A stretch of DNA of 64,000 nucleotides from Pseudomonas haemolytica (GCF_009659625.1 NZ_VOIW01000009.1:124001-188000); one strand, 5' to 3'; shown: positions 42,045 through 51,679, numbered from the stretch's first letter. Program-made: numbers and translations. The notes: generated by a model from the letters alone, not told the origin.

Positions 42045-42860
42045 TCAAATATCCAATAGCGCGCGAACAATGCCCTGCAGTTTACGGGTGAGTGGCCCAA
42101 CCGACCAGCTCATCGCAGCGCATCCACGCACCGGCCAAATGCCATATACGCTGTTGCAGACGAAGACTTCATCGGCCTGTCGCAACTGCTCGACACTGAT
42201 GTCGGCCACGGCCACCGGGACGCCCAGCGCTTGCGCCTGGGCCAGTAGCTCGGCGCGCATCACGCCGGCAACGCCGCACCGGCTCAGATCAGCAGTTAGT
42301 AACAAGCCATTGCGCACCAGGAACAGGTTGCTGAATACGCCTTCGACAACCCGGCCAGACATATCCAGCATCAAGCCTTCGGCATGCTCGGCATCTTGCC
42401 ACTCGGCGCGCGCGATCACCTGCTCAAGACGGTTGAGGTGCTTGAGGCCGGCCAACAGCGGCTGTTCGGCCAAGCGGGTGGCACACGGAAACAGGCGGAT
42501 ACCATCGGTTCCATGGGCGGGGGGATAAGTAGCGGGCGCACTGCCCTGCAAGATACGGCGCACCGGGGCGCCAGGGTTAAGGCCATAACCGCGCAAGCTG
42601 TCGCCACGGGTAAGGATCAATTTGAGGACACCGTCGCCAAGGGCGGCGGCATAGGCTAGCACTTCGCTGCGAATCAACCCGTGATCCGTCATTAATGCCA
42701 AACGCCTGCAACCCTCATCCAGGCGTTGCAGGTGACGCTCGAGCAGCAGCGGCTGCCCGGCCTTGACGGCAATGGTCTCGAACACACCATCACCATACGC
42801 CAGGCCGCGATCTTTCAGGGGCACGCTGTCCGCTGGCTGACCGTCGACCCAGCTGTGCAT
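42045..42860 (-). CDS. pabC: Aminodeoxychorismate lyase
   Basis: PLP enzyme of fold type IV, 271 aa, making 4-aminobenzoate for folate. Signatures: DRGLAYGDGVFET near residue 18, the PLP Lys in GLKHLNRLEQVIA, and GVVEGVFSNLFLV. The ATG overlaps the fabF stop by one base (TGATG). In many gammaproteobacteria pabC sits exactly here, between fabF and mltG. Confidence 0.95.
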   Translation of the reverse strand: MHSWVDGQPADSVPLKDRGLAYGDGVFETIAVKAGQPLLLERHLQRLDEGCRRLALMTDHGLIRSEVLAYAAALGDGVLKLILTRGDSLRGYGLNPGAPVRRILQGSAPATYPPAHGTDGIRLFPCATRLAEQPLLAGLKHLNRLEQVIARAEWQDAEHAEGLMLDMSGRVVEGVFSNLFLVRNGLLLTADLSRCGVAGVMRAELLAQAQALGVPVAVADISVEQLRQADEVFVCNSVYGIWPVRGCAAMSWSVGPLTRKLQGIVRALLDI

Positions 42861-44104
42861 CACTCGGCGAACCGGCGGAACACCAGGGAACCGTTGGTGC
42901 CACCGAAACCGAACGAGTTGGAAATCACCACATCGATCGGCATCGGTTGCGCTTCGTGAGGCACGAAGTTCAGGTCACAACCTTCGTCCGGTTCATCCAG
43001 GTTGATGGTCGGCGGAGCGACCTGGTCCTTGATGGCCATCACACTGAAGATCGCCTCCACTGCGCCCGCCGCGCCCAACAGGTGGCCGGTCATGGACTTG
43101 GTGGAACTGACCGCCAGCTTGTAGGCGTGCTCGCCGAACACCGACTTGATGGCCTCGGCTTCCGCCAGGTCGCCGGTCGGGGTCGAAGTACCATGGGCGT
43201 TGATGTACTGCACCTGGTCGGGATTGACCTTCGCATCGCGCAGGGCATTGGTGATGCAGCGCGCAGCACCGGCACCGTCGGACGGTGGCGAAGTCATGTG
43301 GTACGCGTCGCCGCTCATGCCAAAGCCAATCAATTCGGCGTAGATGGTGGCGCCACGCGCCTTCGCGTGCTCCAACTCTTCCAGCACCAGCGCACCGGCA
43401 CCGTCGGCCAGTACGAAGCCGTCACGGCCCTTGTCCCACGGACGGCTGGCACGGGTCGGTTCGTCATTGCGCGTCGACAGCGCACGGGAAGCGCCGAAGC
43501 CGCCCATGCCCAGGCCGCAGGCGGCCATTTCGGCGCCACCGGCGATCATCACGTCCGCTTCGTCGTAGGCGATATTGCGCGCCGCCATGCCGATGCAGTG
43601 AGTGCCCGTGGTGCATGCCGTTGCAATGGCGTAGTTAGGCCCCTGTGCGCCCAAGTGGATGGACAGGAAACCGGAAATCATATTGATGATCGAGCCCGGC
43701 ACGAAGAACGGTGAAATTCGACGGGGGCCGGAATCGTGCAGCGTGCGGCTGGTTTCTTCGATATTGGTCAAACCGCCAATACCCGAACCCATGGCCACGC
43801 CGATGCGTTCACGGTTGGCGTCGGTGACTTCCAGGCCGGCGTTACGCACTGCCTGAAAACCGGCTGCCAGGCCGTATTGAATGAACAGGTCGAGCTTGCG
43901 GGATTCCTTGACCGAGAGATATTCCTCGACATTGAAGCCCTTTACCGAGCCGCCAAAACGGGTGGAATAGGCAGAAAGGTCCGTGTGTTCGATCAGACCA
44001 ATACCACTGTGGCCAGCCAGAATGCCCTGCCAACTGCTCGGCACGTCCGTGCCCAGTGGCGACAACATACCCATACCGGTGACTACGACGCGTCTACGCG
44101 ACAC
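42860..44104 (-). CDS. fabF: 3-oxoacyl-ACP synthase II
   Basis: Condensing enzyme of fatty-acid elongation, 414 aa. Catalytic Cys in ATACTTGTHCIG, His in NAHGTSTPTGD, second His in GHLLGAAGAVEA. Start is GTG (S-R-R-R-V-V-V-T-G), 7 bases after AAGGAG, giving the family's normal length; the 13-codon extension is rejected. It follows acpP after a strong hairpin at 44170. Confidence 0.97.
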   Translation of the reverse strand: MSRRRVVVTGMGMLSPLGTDVPSSWQGILAGHSGIGLIEHTDLSAYSTRFGGSVKGFNVEEYLSVKESRKLDLFIQYGLAAGFQAVRNAGLEVTDANRERIGVAMGSGIGGLTNIEETSRTLHDSGPRRISPFFVPGSIINMISGFLSIHLGAQGPNYAIATACTTGTHCIGMAARNIAYDEADVMIAGGAEMAACGLGMGGFGASRALSTRNDEPTRASRPWDKGRDGFVLADGAGALVLEELEHAKARGATIYAELIGFGMSGDAYHMTSPPSDGAGAARCITNALRDAKVNPDQVQYINAHGTSTPTGDLAEAEAIKSVFGEHAYKLAVSSTKSMTGHLLGAAGAVEAIFSVMAIKDQVAPPTINLDEPDEGCDLNFVPHEAQPMPIDVVISNSFGFGGTNGSLVFRRFAE

Positions 44105-44169
44105 AGCACTCTCCTTTTTCTTGATGACGACACTTTGCTTCACCGCTCACTTTTGATCAGGGCTAAAGA

Positions 44170-44203
44170 AAAAACCGCACGCCGTTACAGCAGTGCGGTT
44201 TTT
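44170..44203. terminator. Bidirectional hairpin between acpP and fabF
   Basis: Perfect 11-bp arms AAAAACCGCAC and GTGCGGTTTTT with a 12-nt loop and T-run. It should reduce readthrough from acpP to fabF, letting acpP mRNA accumulate. Confidence 0.85.
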
Positions 44204-44232
44204 CCCTGACAGCAAGCGACGACTACAAACTA

Positions 44233-44469
44233 TTACGCCTGGTGGCTAGTAACGTAGTCGATAGCAGCTTGAACAGTAGTGATTTTTTCAGCTTCTTCGT
44301 CCGGGATTTCGGTCTCGAATTCCTCTTCCAGAGCCATCACCAGCTCAACGGTGTCAAGGGAATCGGCACCCAGGTCTTCTACGAAGGAAGCAGTGTTGAC
44401 CACTTCTTCTTCTTTAACGCCCAGTTGCTCGGCGACGATTTTCTTGACGCGCTCTTCGATGGTGCTCAT
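44233..44469 (-). CDS. acpP: Acyl carrier protein
   Basis: Acidic 78-aa carrier of fatty-acid intermediates. The phosphopantetheine Ser is in DLGADSLDTVELVMALEEEF. The phosphopantetheinyl transferase at 62.6 kb could modify carrier proteins of this kind. Set between fabG and fabF, with a 191-bp upstream gap that probably holds its own promoter, and a terminator downstream. Confidence 0.98.
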   Translation of the reverse strand: MSTIEERVKKIVAEQLGVKEEEVVNTASFVEDLGADSLDTVELVMALEEEFETEIPDEEAEKITTVQAAIDYVTSHQA

Positions 44470-44660
44470 ACCTTGTTTAACTCCTAATGGACAAATTCAG
44501 GCAGCTGGCCAGTGGGTAAGTGTATAGAAAGCCTTTTCAGCTTTTCAACTGAAAGCTTCACCCTGTACCCGGTCCGCCACCTGCCTATAAATTAAGTTGC
44601 AGCTTTATAACGGATTTTAGACAGCTCGTATGACATTTTTTTGAAGCGATCCGTCACAAT

Positions 44661-45404
44661 TTAACTCATGTACATCCCGCCGTTCACCGGGATTGTAGCC
44701 CCAGTCACGTATGCCGCACCGTCGGATGCCAGGAAAGTGACCACATTCGCGATCTCTTGAGCCTGGCCCAGACGGCCCAGCGGAATCTGCGTCAGCAAGG
44801 CTTCACGCTGCGCTTCCGGCAGTTCGCGGGTCATATCGGTGTCGATGAACCCTGGGGCCACCGAGTTGACCGTAATCGACCGCGAGCCGACTTCACGCGC
44901 CAGAGCACGGCTGAAACCTTCCAGGCCGGCCTTGGCAGCTGCATAGTTTACTTGGCCTGCGTTGCCCATGGCACCCACTACGGAGCCAATATTGATAATT
45001 CGGCCCCAACGCGCCTTGGTCATGCCGCGCAAAACGCCCTTGGACAGGCGAAACAGACTGTTCAGGTTGGTATCGACCACGTCGTACCACTCGTCGTCTT
45101 TCATGCGCATCATCAGGTTGTCACGGGTGATGCCGGCATTGTTCACCAGAATAGCCGGCGCACCGAACTCTGCAGTGATCTGGGCCAGTACCGCGGCCAC
45201 CGACTCATCGCTGGTCACGTTCAGCTCAAGGCCGGTGCCTTGCACGCCGTTTTCCTTCAGGGTCGCTGCGATACGCTCGGCGCCCGAGGCGGACGTGGCG
45301 GTACCGATCACAACGGCGCCCTGACGGCCCAGCTCCAGGGCGATAGCCTGGCCAATGCCACGGCTTGCGCCGGTAACCAGTGCAACTTTACCTTGCAGAC
45401 TCAT
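44661..45404 (-). CDS. fabG: 3-oxoacyl-ACP reductase
   Basis: NADPH-dependent SDR of 247 aa that reduces 3-oxoacyl-ACP. Cofactor loop TGASRGIGQA, NNAGITRDNLMMRM, catalytic YAAAK, and VAPGFIDTDMTR. AGGAG lies before the ATG. Starts 24 bp after the fabD stop. Confidence 0.97.
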   Translation of the reverse strand: MSLQGKVALVTGASRGIGQAIALELGRQGAVVIGTATSASGAERIAATLKENGVQGTGLELNVTSDESVAAVLAQITAEFGAPAILVNNAGITRDNLMMRMKDDEWYDVVDTNLNSLFRLSKGVLRGMTKARWGRIINIGSVVGAMGNAGQVNYAAAKAGLEGFSRALAREVGSRSITVNSVAPGFIDTDMTRELPEAQREALLTQIPLGRLGQAQEIANVVTFLASDGAAYVTGATIPVNGGMYMS

Positions 45405-45428
45405 GCAGGCTTCTCCTAATTTCGGGAT

Positions 45429-46367
45429 TCAGGCCAGTGCCGCGCGGGCGGCAGCGAAGGCTTCAGGGGTATTGAGGTTGGCGGTCGACACACCGTCGGC
45501 GCAACGCTTGTTCAGGCCGGCCAGGACTTTACCCGGGCCACACTCGAGCAGCTCGGTGGCGCCGTTGGCGGCCAGGGTCTGGACCGACTCAACCCAGCGC
45601 ACCGGCTTGTAGAGTTGCTCCAGCAGATCGCGCTTGAGTGTTTCCAGGTCGGGTGCAACTGCCGCACTGACGTTCTGCACCAGCGGGATCTGCGGCGCCT
45701 GCCAGTTGATGGCAGCGAGGGACTCGGCAAAACGCTCAGCAGCCGGACGCATCAGCTCACAGTGCGACGGCACGCTCACCGGCAACGGCAATGCGCGCTT
45801 GGCGCCACGAGCCTTGCAACCCTCAATGGCACGTTCTACGGCAGCCTTGGCACCGGCGATCACCACCTGGCCAGGTGAGTTGAAGTTCACCGCACTGACG
45901 ACTTCGCCTTGTGCCGCTTCGGCGCAGGCCTCGATCACCACCGCATCGTCCAGGCCCAGGATAGCTGCCATGCCGCCCTGCCCGGCCGGAACGGCCTCTT
46001 GCATCAGTTGGCCACGACGCTCGACCAGCTTGACCGCTTCACCCAGCGTCAGGCTGCCCGCTGCAACCAGGGCGCTGTATTCGCCCAGGCTATGACCAGC
46101 AACGAATGCCGGGCGTGCGCCGCCTTCCGCCAGCCACAAGCGCCACAGGGCGATCGACGCGGTCAGGATGGCCGGCTGGGTTTTATCGGTTTGATTGAGC
46201 TGCTCTTCCGGCCCTTGCTGGGTCAGGGCCCACAGGTCGTAACCCAGGGCGTCGGAAGCTTCCTTGAAGGTTTCCAGGATCAGCGGATATTGCGCGCCCA
46301 GCTCGGCCAACATGCCGAGGGACTGCGAACCCTGCCCAGGAAAGACGAATGCGAGGGATGTAGACAT
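45429..46367 (-). CDS. fabD: Malonyl-CoA:ACP transacylase
   Basis: Loads malonyl groups onto ACP. Length 312 aa; FPGQGSQ near the N-terminus, active Ser in GHSLGEYSALVA (about residue 92), and the His in VPSHCELM. Part of the plsX-fabD-fabG-acpP-fabF cluster; the 139-bp gap to plsX shows no terminator. Confidence 0.97.
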   Translation of the reverse strand: MSTSLAFVFPGQGSQSLGMLAELGAQYPLILETFKEASDALGYDLWALTQQGPEEQLNQTDKTQPAILTASIALWRLWLAEGGARPAFVAGHSLGEYSALVAAGSLTLGEAVKLVERRGQLMQEAVPAGQGGMAAILGLDDAVVIEACAEAAQGEVVSAVNFNSPGQVVIAGAKAAVERAIEGCKARGAKRALPLPVSVPSHCELMRPAAERFAESLAAINWQAPQIPLVQNVSAAVAPDLETLKRDLLEQLYKPVRWVESVQTLAANGATELLECGPGKVLAGLNKRCADGVSTANLNTPEAFAAARAALA

Positions 46368-46506
46368 GTAACAAGCCCCTAAATGATCGGTCGTCGGAAA
46401 TAGTCGCCCCCGATCTTAAAATGAAGGGTGGGAGCGCACGAAACTGACAGATTGGATGGTCAATTGAACTGGCCGGTCACATTTAAGCACTCCCGGGCCA
46501 ATTCGC

Positions 46507-47517
46507 CTAAGGCAACAGATCCTCAAGACGGCCGTGCAAGCGTTGCGGCAGGTTCTCCTGGATCTCGATCAAGGCCCGCGCAATCGCGCTCTGGAAGCCC
46601 TCGACACCTGCCGAGCCATGGCTTTTCACCACAATGCCCTGCAACCCGAGGAAACTCGCGCCATTATGCCGCGCCGGAGCCAGGTCAGCCTGCAGGCGAC
46701 GCATCAACGGCAGCGCCAAGGCACCCACCACGCGCGACGCCAGGTTGCGCTTGAACAAGGCCTCGATACGCGTGGCAATCATGGTCGCCAAGCCCTCGCT
46801 GGACTTGAGCAGGATGTTGCCGACAAACCCATCACACACCACCACGTCGGCCTCGCCGCGGTACAGACCGTCACCCTCGACAAAGCCGATGTAGTTCAAG
46901 CCCCGTGCACCTTGCAGCAAGGTGGCGGCAAGCTTGACCTGCTGGTTGCCCTTGATGTCCTCGGTACCGATATTGAGCAACGCCACCCGCGGACGGGCCA
47001 CTCCCAGCGCTTCGGCAGCCACCGAGCCCATCACGGCAAATTGCAACAGGTGCTCGGCACTGCAATCGACATTGGCGCCCAGGTCCAGCAACTGGCAGTA
47101 GCCCTTCTGTGTCGGGATCGCCGCAACCATTGCCGGCCGGTCTATACCCGGCAAGGTCTTGAGCACATGCCGCGACAAGGCCATCAACGCCCCCGTATTA
47201 CCGGCACTGACACAGGCTTGCACCTTGCCATCACGCAACAGCTCGAGGGCCACCCGCATTGAAGAATCGGGCTTGCCGCGCAGGGCGGCCGCCGGCTTTT
47301 CATCCATGCCAATGGTTTCGCTCGCCGGCGTAATTGTCAGGCGCACGCGATCCACCGCCGGATGGCTGGCAATCAGTTCTTCAAGAAGGGAGGGTTGACC
47401 GACAAGGGTCAGGTGCAGCGAGGGTGTTGCAGTCAGGCTGGCAATGCAGGCCTGAACAATGCTGCGGGGACCGAAGTCCCCGCCCATTGCGTCAATCGCG
47501 ATGACTTGAGCAGACAA
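46507..47517 (-). CDS. plsX: Phosphate acyltransferase
   Basis: Makes acyl-phosphate from acyl-ACP, feeding glycerophospholipid synthesis. Length 336 aa; starts with VIAIDAMGGDFGP, has SAGNTGALMAL and VVCDGFVGNILLKSSEG, all typical. Start codon is TTG, 4 bp after the rpmF stop, so translation is probably coupled. Confidence 0.96.
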   Translation of the reverse strand: MSAQVIAIDAMGGDFGPRSIVQACIASLTATPSLHLTLVGQPSLLEELIASHPAVDRVRLTITPASETIGMDEKPAAALRGKPDSSMRVALELLRDGKVQACVSAGNTGALMALSRHVLKTLPGIDRPAMVAAIPTQKGYCQLLDLGANVDCSAEHLLQFAVMGSVAAEALGVARPRVALLNIGTEDIKGNQQVKLAATLLQGARGLNYIGFVEGDGLYRGEADVVVCDGFVGNILLKSSEGLATMIATRIEALFKRNLASRVVGALALPLMRRLQADLAPARHNGASFLGLQGIVVKSHGSAGVEGFQSAIARALIEIQENLPQRLHGRLEDLLP

Positions 47518-47521
47518 GTGA

Positions 47522-47704
47522 TTACTCGTCAGCGCCCTTGTCGATCACTTTACGGCCACGGTATACGCCTTCTGGCGATACGTGGTGACGCAGGTGAACT
47601 TCACCAGTGGTCTTTTCCACAGACAGGGTGCTAGCCTCGAGAGCGTCGTGCGAACGGCGCATGTCACGGGCGGAGCGGGATTTTTTGTTCTGCTGAACAG
47701 CCAT
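47522..47704 (-). CDS. rpmF: 50S ribosomal protein L32
   Basis: Basic protein of 60 aa ([20 protein letters not shown]) of the zinc-free L32 type: the four cysteines of other L32s are absent, as is normal in gammaproteobacteria. Between yceD and plsX, as in enterics. Confidence 0.98.
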
Positions 47705-47717
47705 AATTGATTAACTC

Positions 47718-48248
47718 CTAAACGTTTGGGTCACGCTTTAACTGCGCCAATACACTGAACGGGTTGGACCGCGTTACCTCGTCCTCGCTCGGCTCGGCCT
47801 CGTCATCGAGACCCTCCGGCTGCTGGCATTCTTCCGGATGATGAGCAGGCACAATGGGCAAGGCGAGCAGAAGCTCCTCCTCGATCAGTGCATGCAGATC
47901 CAATGGATCTTCGCCCAGTTCCAGCACGTCATAACCTTTCGGCAACGACTGGGTATTCGCACCCTCTTTCACCACAGCATAACTGCATTCGCTATGGATC
48001 GGCAGGGTGACCAGCTCAAGACAACGCTGGCAAACCATTTTGACTTCGGTGTCGATAATGCTGTGGATTACCACAGACTTACGTTCATCTCGTTCAAAAA
48101 CGAATTTAGCCTGCACCGTACCGACAGTGTCGGAAAGCGGGTCGCAGAGTCTCTCCAAATCGGCCAGAAGCACTTCACCTTGAAGGGTGGTGCCACGATC
48201 AGCCAATTTGCGCGGGTCAACGTGAGGTGGAATCGGGTCATTCAACAT
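47718..48248 (-). CDS. yceD: YceD family protein (DUF177)
   Basis: Acidic protein of 176 aa. Cysteines in KMVCQRCLELV and a later HHPEECQQPEG; ends NPFSVLAQLKRDPNV, the usual YceD tail. Linked to rRNA/ribosome metabolism in plants and bacteria and nearly always upstream of rpmF. Start at MLNDPIPPHVDPRKLADRG; the 8-codon extension is unlikely. Confidence 0.93.
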   Translation of the reverse strand: MLNDPIPPHVDPRKLADRGTTLQGEVLLADLERLCDPLSDTVGTVQAKFVFERDERKSVVIHSIIDTEVKMVCQRCLELVTLPIHSECSYAVVKEGANTQSLPKGYDVLELGEDPLDLHALIEEELLLALPIVPAHHPEECQQPEGLDDEAEPSEDEVTRSNPFSVLAQLKRDPNV

Positions 48249-48353
48249 AGGCGCAGCATTATAGGGATGCACCCAGCCATGTCAAAGGAAATTCAGCCCT
48301 GTGCGTCAGCTGGTCACGTCGCTAGAATCTGCGACTGCCCTGAGGAGACGTAT

Positions 48354-48932
48354 ATGCTGCCTTTATTACTCGCGTCCAGCTCGGTTTATCGCCGGGAATT
48401 ACTGAGCCGCCTGCACCTGCCATTCATCTGCAGCTCGCCGGATATCGACGAAAGCCATCGCCCGAATGAATCCGCCATCGAGCTGGTCATGCGCCTGGCC
48501 GAAGAGAAGGCCCGTGCCCTCGCCGCCAGCCATCCAGGGTATTTGATTATCGGCTCGGACCAAGTGGCCGCGCTAGAAGGGCGAATCATCGGCAAACCCC
48601 ACACGCTTGAAAATGCCCGCGAGCAGTTGCTGGCGGCCAGCGGTAAGCGTGTGAGCTTTCTTACAGGCCTGGCGCTGCTTAACAGCGAGACCGGGCGCTG
48701 CCAGGTGGATTGCGTGCCGCTTACCGTGCACATGCGCGTACTGGACGTGGAGCGCATTGAGCGCTATCTGCGCCTCGAACAGCCTTATGACTGCGCAGGC
48801 AGCTTCAAGGCTGAAGGGCTGGGTGTGAGCCTGTTTCAGAGTACGGAGGGGGCGGATGCCACCAGCCTGATTGGCCTGCCACTGATCCGACTGGTAGACA
48901 TGTTGCTGACTGAAGGCGTGCAAATCCCATAG
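48354..48932 (+). CDS. Maf-type nucleotide pyrophosphatase (YceF group)
   Basis: House-cleaning pyrophosphatase of 192 aa. The Maf motif LLASSSVYRRELLSRL is at the N-terminus, then GSDQVA and the YDCAGSFKAEGLG region. The YceF subgroup prefers 7-methyl-GTP. ATG follows GAGGAG; the very long upstream frame crosses yceD and is rejected. Divergent from yceD with a 105-bp shared promoter region. Confidence 0.94.
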   Translation: MLPLLLASSSVYRRELLSRLHLPFICSSPDIDESHRPNESAIELVMRLAEEKARALAASHPGYLIIGSDQVAALEGRIIGKPHTLENAREQLLAASGKRVSFLTGLALLNSETGRCQVDCVPLTVHMRVLDVERIERYLRLEQPYDCAGSFKAEGLGVSLFQSTEGADATSLIGLPLIRLVDMLLTEGVQIP

Positions 48933-48947
48933 ACCCACCACAAAACC

Positions 48948-49043
48948 AAATGTGGGAGCGGGCTTGCTCGCGAAAGCGGCGTGTCAGTCAATACATCTGT
49001 AACTGATCCACCGTATTCGCGAGCAAGCCCGCTCCCACATTTT
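48948..49043. repeat. REPIN, GTGGGAGCGGGC type
   Basis: Inverted pair with arms of about 24 bp, loop about 48 bp, between the convergent maf and sppA genes. Same type as at 29187. Confidence 0.9.
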
Positions 49044-49065
49044 GAACTATGTCAGCCTCAGGTTT

Positions 49066-50049
49066 TCAGCGCAGGGACGGACCTTGAAAACCCATATACA
49101 GCGCCAGTTTTTCAGCCACGCTGGCGCCCAGCTTCTTGGAGAAGCGATCAAACGGCGATTCCTCGACCGTAAAGTCCACCAACTCTTTCTCGCCAATCAC
49201 ATCCCGCGCCACCGAACTGGCACTGCCCAGGCCGTCGATCAAGCCCAGCGGCAATGCCTGCTCGCCGGACCACACCAGGCCGGAGAACAGCTCAGGATGG
49301 TCTTTATCCTTCAGTCGGTCCCCACGCCCCTGCTTGACGCTGGCGATGAACTGGCGATGAGTGGTGTCGAGCACCCCCTGCCAGAACGCGGTTTCATCCG
49401 CCTTCTGCGGCTGGAACGGATCAAGGAACGACTTGTGCTCACCCGAGGTATAGGTGCGACGCTCAACGCCCAGCTTTTCCATAGTGCCGACAAACCCATA
49501 ACCGGCTGCCGTCACACCAATGGAACCCACCAGGCTGGCTTTATCGGCATAGATCTGGTCCGCGGCACTGGCGATGTAATAGGCCCCCGAGGCGCCCAGA
49601 TCGGAGATCACCGCATAGAGTTTGGTATCCGGATGCAGTGCGCGCAGGCGACGAATCTCGTCATACACATAGCCCGACTGCACAGGGCTGCCGCCCGGGC
49701 TGTTGATACGCAGGACCACACCCTTGACCTTGGGGTCTTCGAATGCGGCGCGCAGGCTGCTGACGATATTGTCGGCACTGGCGGACTCCTTGTCGGCAAT
49801 CACCCCGCGCACTTCGATCAAGGCAGTGTAGTGGCTGCCACGGGTGGCGCTTTTCTCCATGTCCATCAGCGGGCTGAACAGCGCCAGCATGCCCAGCAGG
49901 TAAACAAAGGTCAGCAGCTTGAAGAAAATCCCCCAACGCCGGGAACGGCGCTGCTCCTGGACGCTGGCCAGGAGGGTCTTCTCCAGCAGTTTCCAGCTTT
50001 TATCATCACTGCTCTCGGCCTTTTCGGGCGCTTTCCACTCGTCACTCAT
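49066..50049 (-). CDS. sppA: Signal peptide peptidase SppA
   Basis: Inner-membrane serine protease of 327 aa (the short, single-domain form). One transmembrane helix (LLTFVYLLGMLALFSPLM), a basic cytoplasmic N-terminus, nucleophilic Ser in GASGAYYIASAAD, Lys in YTSGEHKSF. Digests cleaved signal peptides. Position matches P. aeruginosa PA2973. Confidence 0.93.
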   Translation of the reverse strand: MSDEWKAPEKAESSDDKSWKLLEKTLLASVQEQRRSRRWGIFFKLLTFVYLLGMLALFSPLMDMEKSATRGSHYTALIEVRGVIADKESASADNIVSSLRAAFEDPKVKGVVLRINSPGGSPVQSGYVYDEIRRLRALHPDTKLYAVISDLGASGAYYIASAADQIYADKASLVGSIGVTAAGYGFVGTMEKLGVERRTYTSGEHKSFLDPFQPQKADETAFWQGVLDTTHRQFIASVKQGRGDRLKDKDHPELFSGLVWSGEQALPLGLIDGLGSASSVARDVIGEKELVDFTVEESPFDRFSKKLGASVAEKLALYMGFQGPSLR

Positions 50050-50070
50050 GCCATTAACCCCAGCAAAGAC

Positions 50071-50733
50071 TTATCGGGCCCGGCTGAGCCAGGCCTGCAG
50101 TTCAGAAAAATGATCAATCGTCAGCTTCGGCTCATATTGCTGCAACGCCTCGCCAGCCTGGGCGCCATAGCTGACCGCTACGCTGTCGATGCCTGCATTG
50201 CGCGCCATCATCAGGTCGAATGACGCGTCACCCACCATCAACGCCTCGCGCGGCGATACACCGCAATGAGCCAGGATCTGCTCCAACATCAGAGGGTGGG
50301 GTTTGCTAGCGGTTTCATCCGCCGCGCGGGTGATGTCGAAATAATCTTCGAAACCATGGGCCTTGAGAACCCGGTCAAGCCCGCGGCGGGCCTTGCCGGT
50401 GGCCACGGCCAAGTGAAAGCCCTCGGCACGAAACGCCTCCAAAGACTGCCTTACACCGTCGAACAATGGTGAAGGCTCGGCTTCCAGCGCGATGTAGTGA
50501 TCGGCGTAATGCTGCCGGAACGCGATCAACTCCTGGTCACCGATCTGCGGATACAGGGTACGAATCGCCTCAGGCAAGCCCAGACCGATAATGCCCTTGA
50601 CCGCCAAATCACTGCACAACTCAAAGCCTGAAAGGGTCGAGGCCATGTGCATCGACTCGACAATCCGACCAATGGAGTCAGCCAGCGTCCCATCCCAATC
50701 GAAGATCAGCAGTTTGTAGTCAAGGCGCGACAC
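50071..50733 (-). CDS. HAD-family hydrolase (phosphoglycolate phosphatase-like)
   Basis: Phosphatase of 220 aa: motif I IFDWDGTLADS (nucleophile Asp), motif II VATGKARRGLD, motif III SKPHPLMLE, motif IV VGDASFDLMMARNAG. Start is GTG overlapping the rluC stop by 14 bp. Substrate unknown; the pairing rluC-HAD is conserved in pseudomonads. Confidence 0.9.
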   Translation of the reverse strand: MSRLDYKLLIFDWDGTLADSIGRIVESMHMASTLSGFELCSDLAVKGIIGLGLPEAIRTLYPQIGDQELIAFRQHYADHYIALEAEPSPLFDGVRQSLEAFRAEGFHLAVATGKARRGLDRVLKAHGFEDYFDITRAADETASKPHPLMLEQILAHCGVSPREALMVGDASFDLMMARNAGIDSVAVSYGAQAGEALQQYEPKLTIDHFSELQAWLSRAR

Positions 50734-51679
50734 TCAAGCGCTCCACGGTCTTGGCCCACATCTCATCGACCGGCGCCTGTAGCTTCAACTCGCCACCATC
50801 TGGCAGCGGCACGGTCAGCATGTAGGCGTGCAGGAACAAGCGCTTGCCGCCCAGGTCGCGGATCTCCTTGGAGAACCCCTCGTCACCGTACTTGGTATCG
50901 CCGGCAATACAGTGCCCCGCATGCAGGGTGTGCACGCGAATCTGGTGGGTACGGCCGGTAACCGGCTTGGCCTCGACCAGGGTGGCGAAGTCGCCGAAAC
51001 GGCGCAGCACCTTGAACAGCGTCAGGGCTTCTTTGCCCTCCTCATCCACTTCGACCATGCGTTCGCCGGAGCGCAGGTTGCTCTTCTGCAGCGGAGCACG
51101 GACGCTCTTGATCGAACTGGCCCAGTTGCCACGCACCAAGGCCATGTAGCGTTTATCCACGCCATCGCCACGCAGGGCGGTGTGCAGGTGGCGCAACATG
51201 CTGCGTTTCTTGGCAATCATCAACAGGCCGGAAGTGTCACGGTCCAGGCGATGGACCAACTCCAGCTCCTTTGCATCCGGACGCAACTGGCGAAAGGCTT
51301 CGATCACGCCGAAGTTCAAGCCGCTGCCGCCATGAACCGCAATGCCACACGGTTTGTTGATTACGATGAGCTTGTTGTCTTCGAACACAATCGACGCTTC
51401 CAGGCGCTGTAACAAACCCTGGGCCAACGGCACAGGCTCGTCGCGCTCAGGCACGCGCACAGGCGGCACCCGGACGATATCGCCCGCCTGCAACTTGTAC
51501 TCGGGTTTGATCCGCCCCTTGTTCACGCGCACTTCGCCTTTACGCAAAATGCGGTAAATCAAGGTCTTGGGCACACCTTTGAGCCGAGCCAGGAGGAAAT
51601 TGTCGATGCGTTGGCCGGCATATTCCGGCGAGACCTCAAGCAGCTGGACGCTGGGGGTCGGGGGGGCGGTAGTCGTCAT
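50720..51679 (-). CDS. rluC: 23S rRNA pseudouridine(955/2504/2580) synthase
   Basis: Protein of 319 aa with an S4 domain (RIDNFLLARLKGVPKTLIYR) and a pseudouridine synthase domain with catalytic Asp in HRLDRDTSGLLM. Divergent from rne, as in E. coli and P. aeruginosa. Start at MTTTAPPTP; a frame open for 107 more codons crosses the rne promoter region and is rejected. Confidence 0.94.
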   Translation of the reverse strand: MTTTAPPTPSVQLLEVSPEYAGQRIDNFLLARLKGVPKTLIYRILRKGEVRVNKGRIKPEYKLQAGDIVRVPPVRVPERDEPVPLAQGLLQRLEASIVFEDNKLIVINKPCGIAVHGGSGLNFGVIEAFRQLRPDAKELELVHRLDRDTSGLLMIAKKRSMLRHLHTALRGDGVDKRYMALVRGNWASSIKSVRAPLQKSNLRSGERMVEVDEEGKEALTLFKVLRRFGDFATLVEAKPVTGRTHQIRVHTLHAGHCIAGDTKYGDEGFSKEIRDLGGKRLFLHAYMLTVPLPDGGELKLQAPVDEMWAKTVERLSVAP

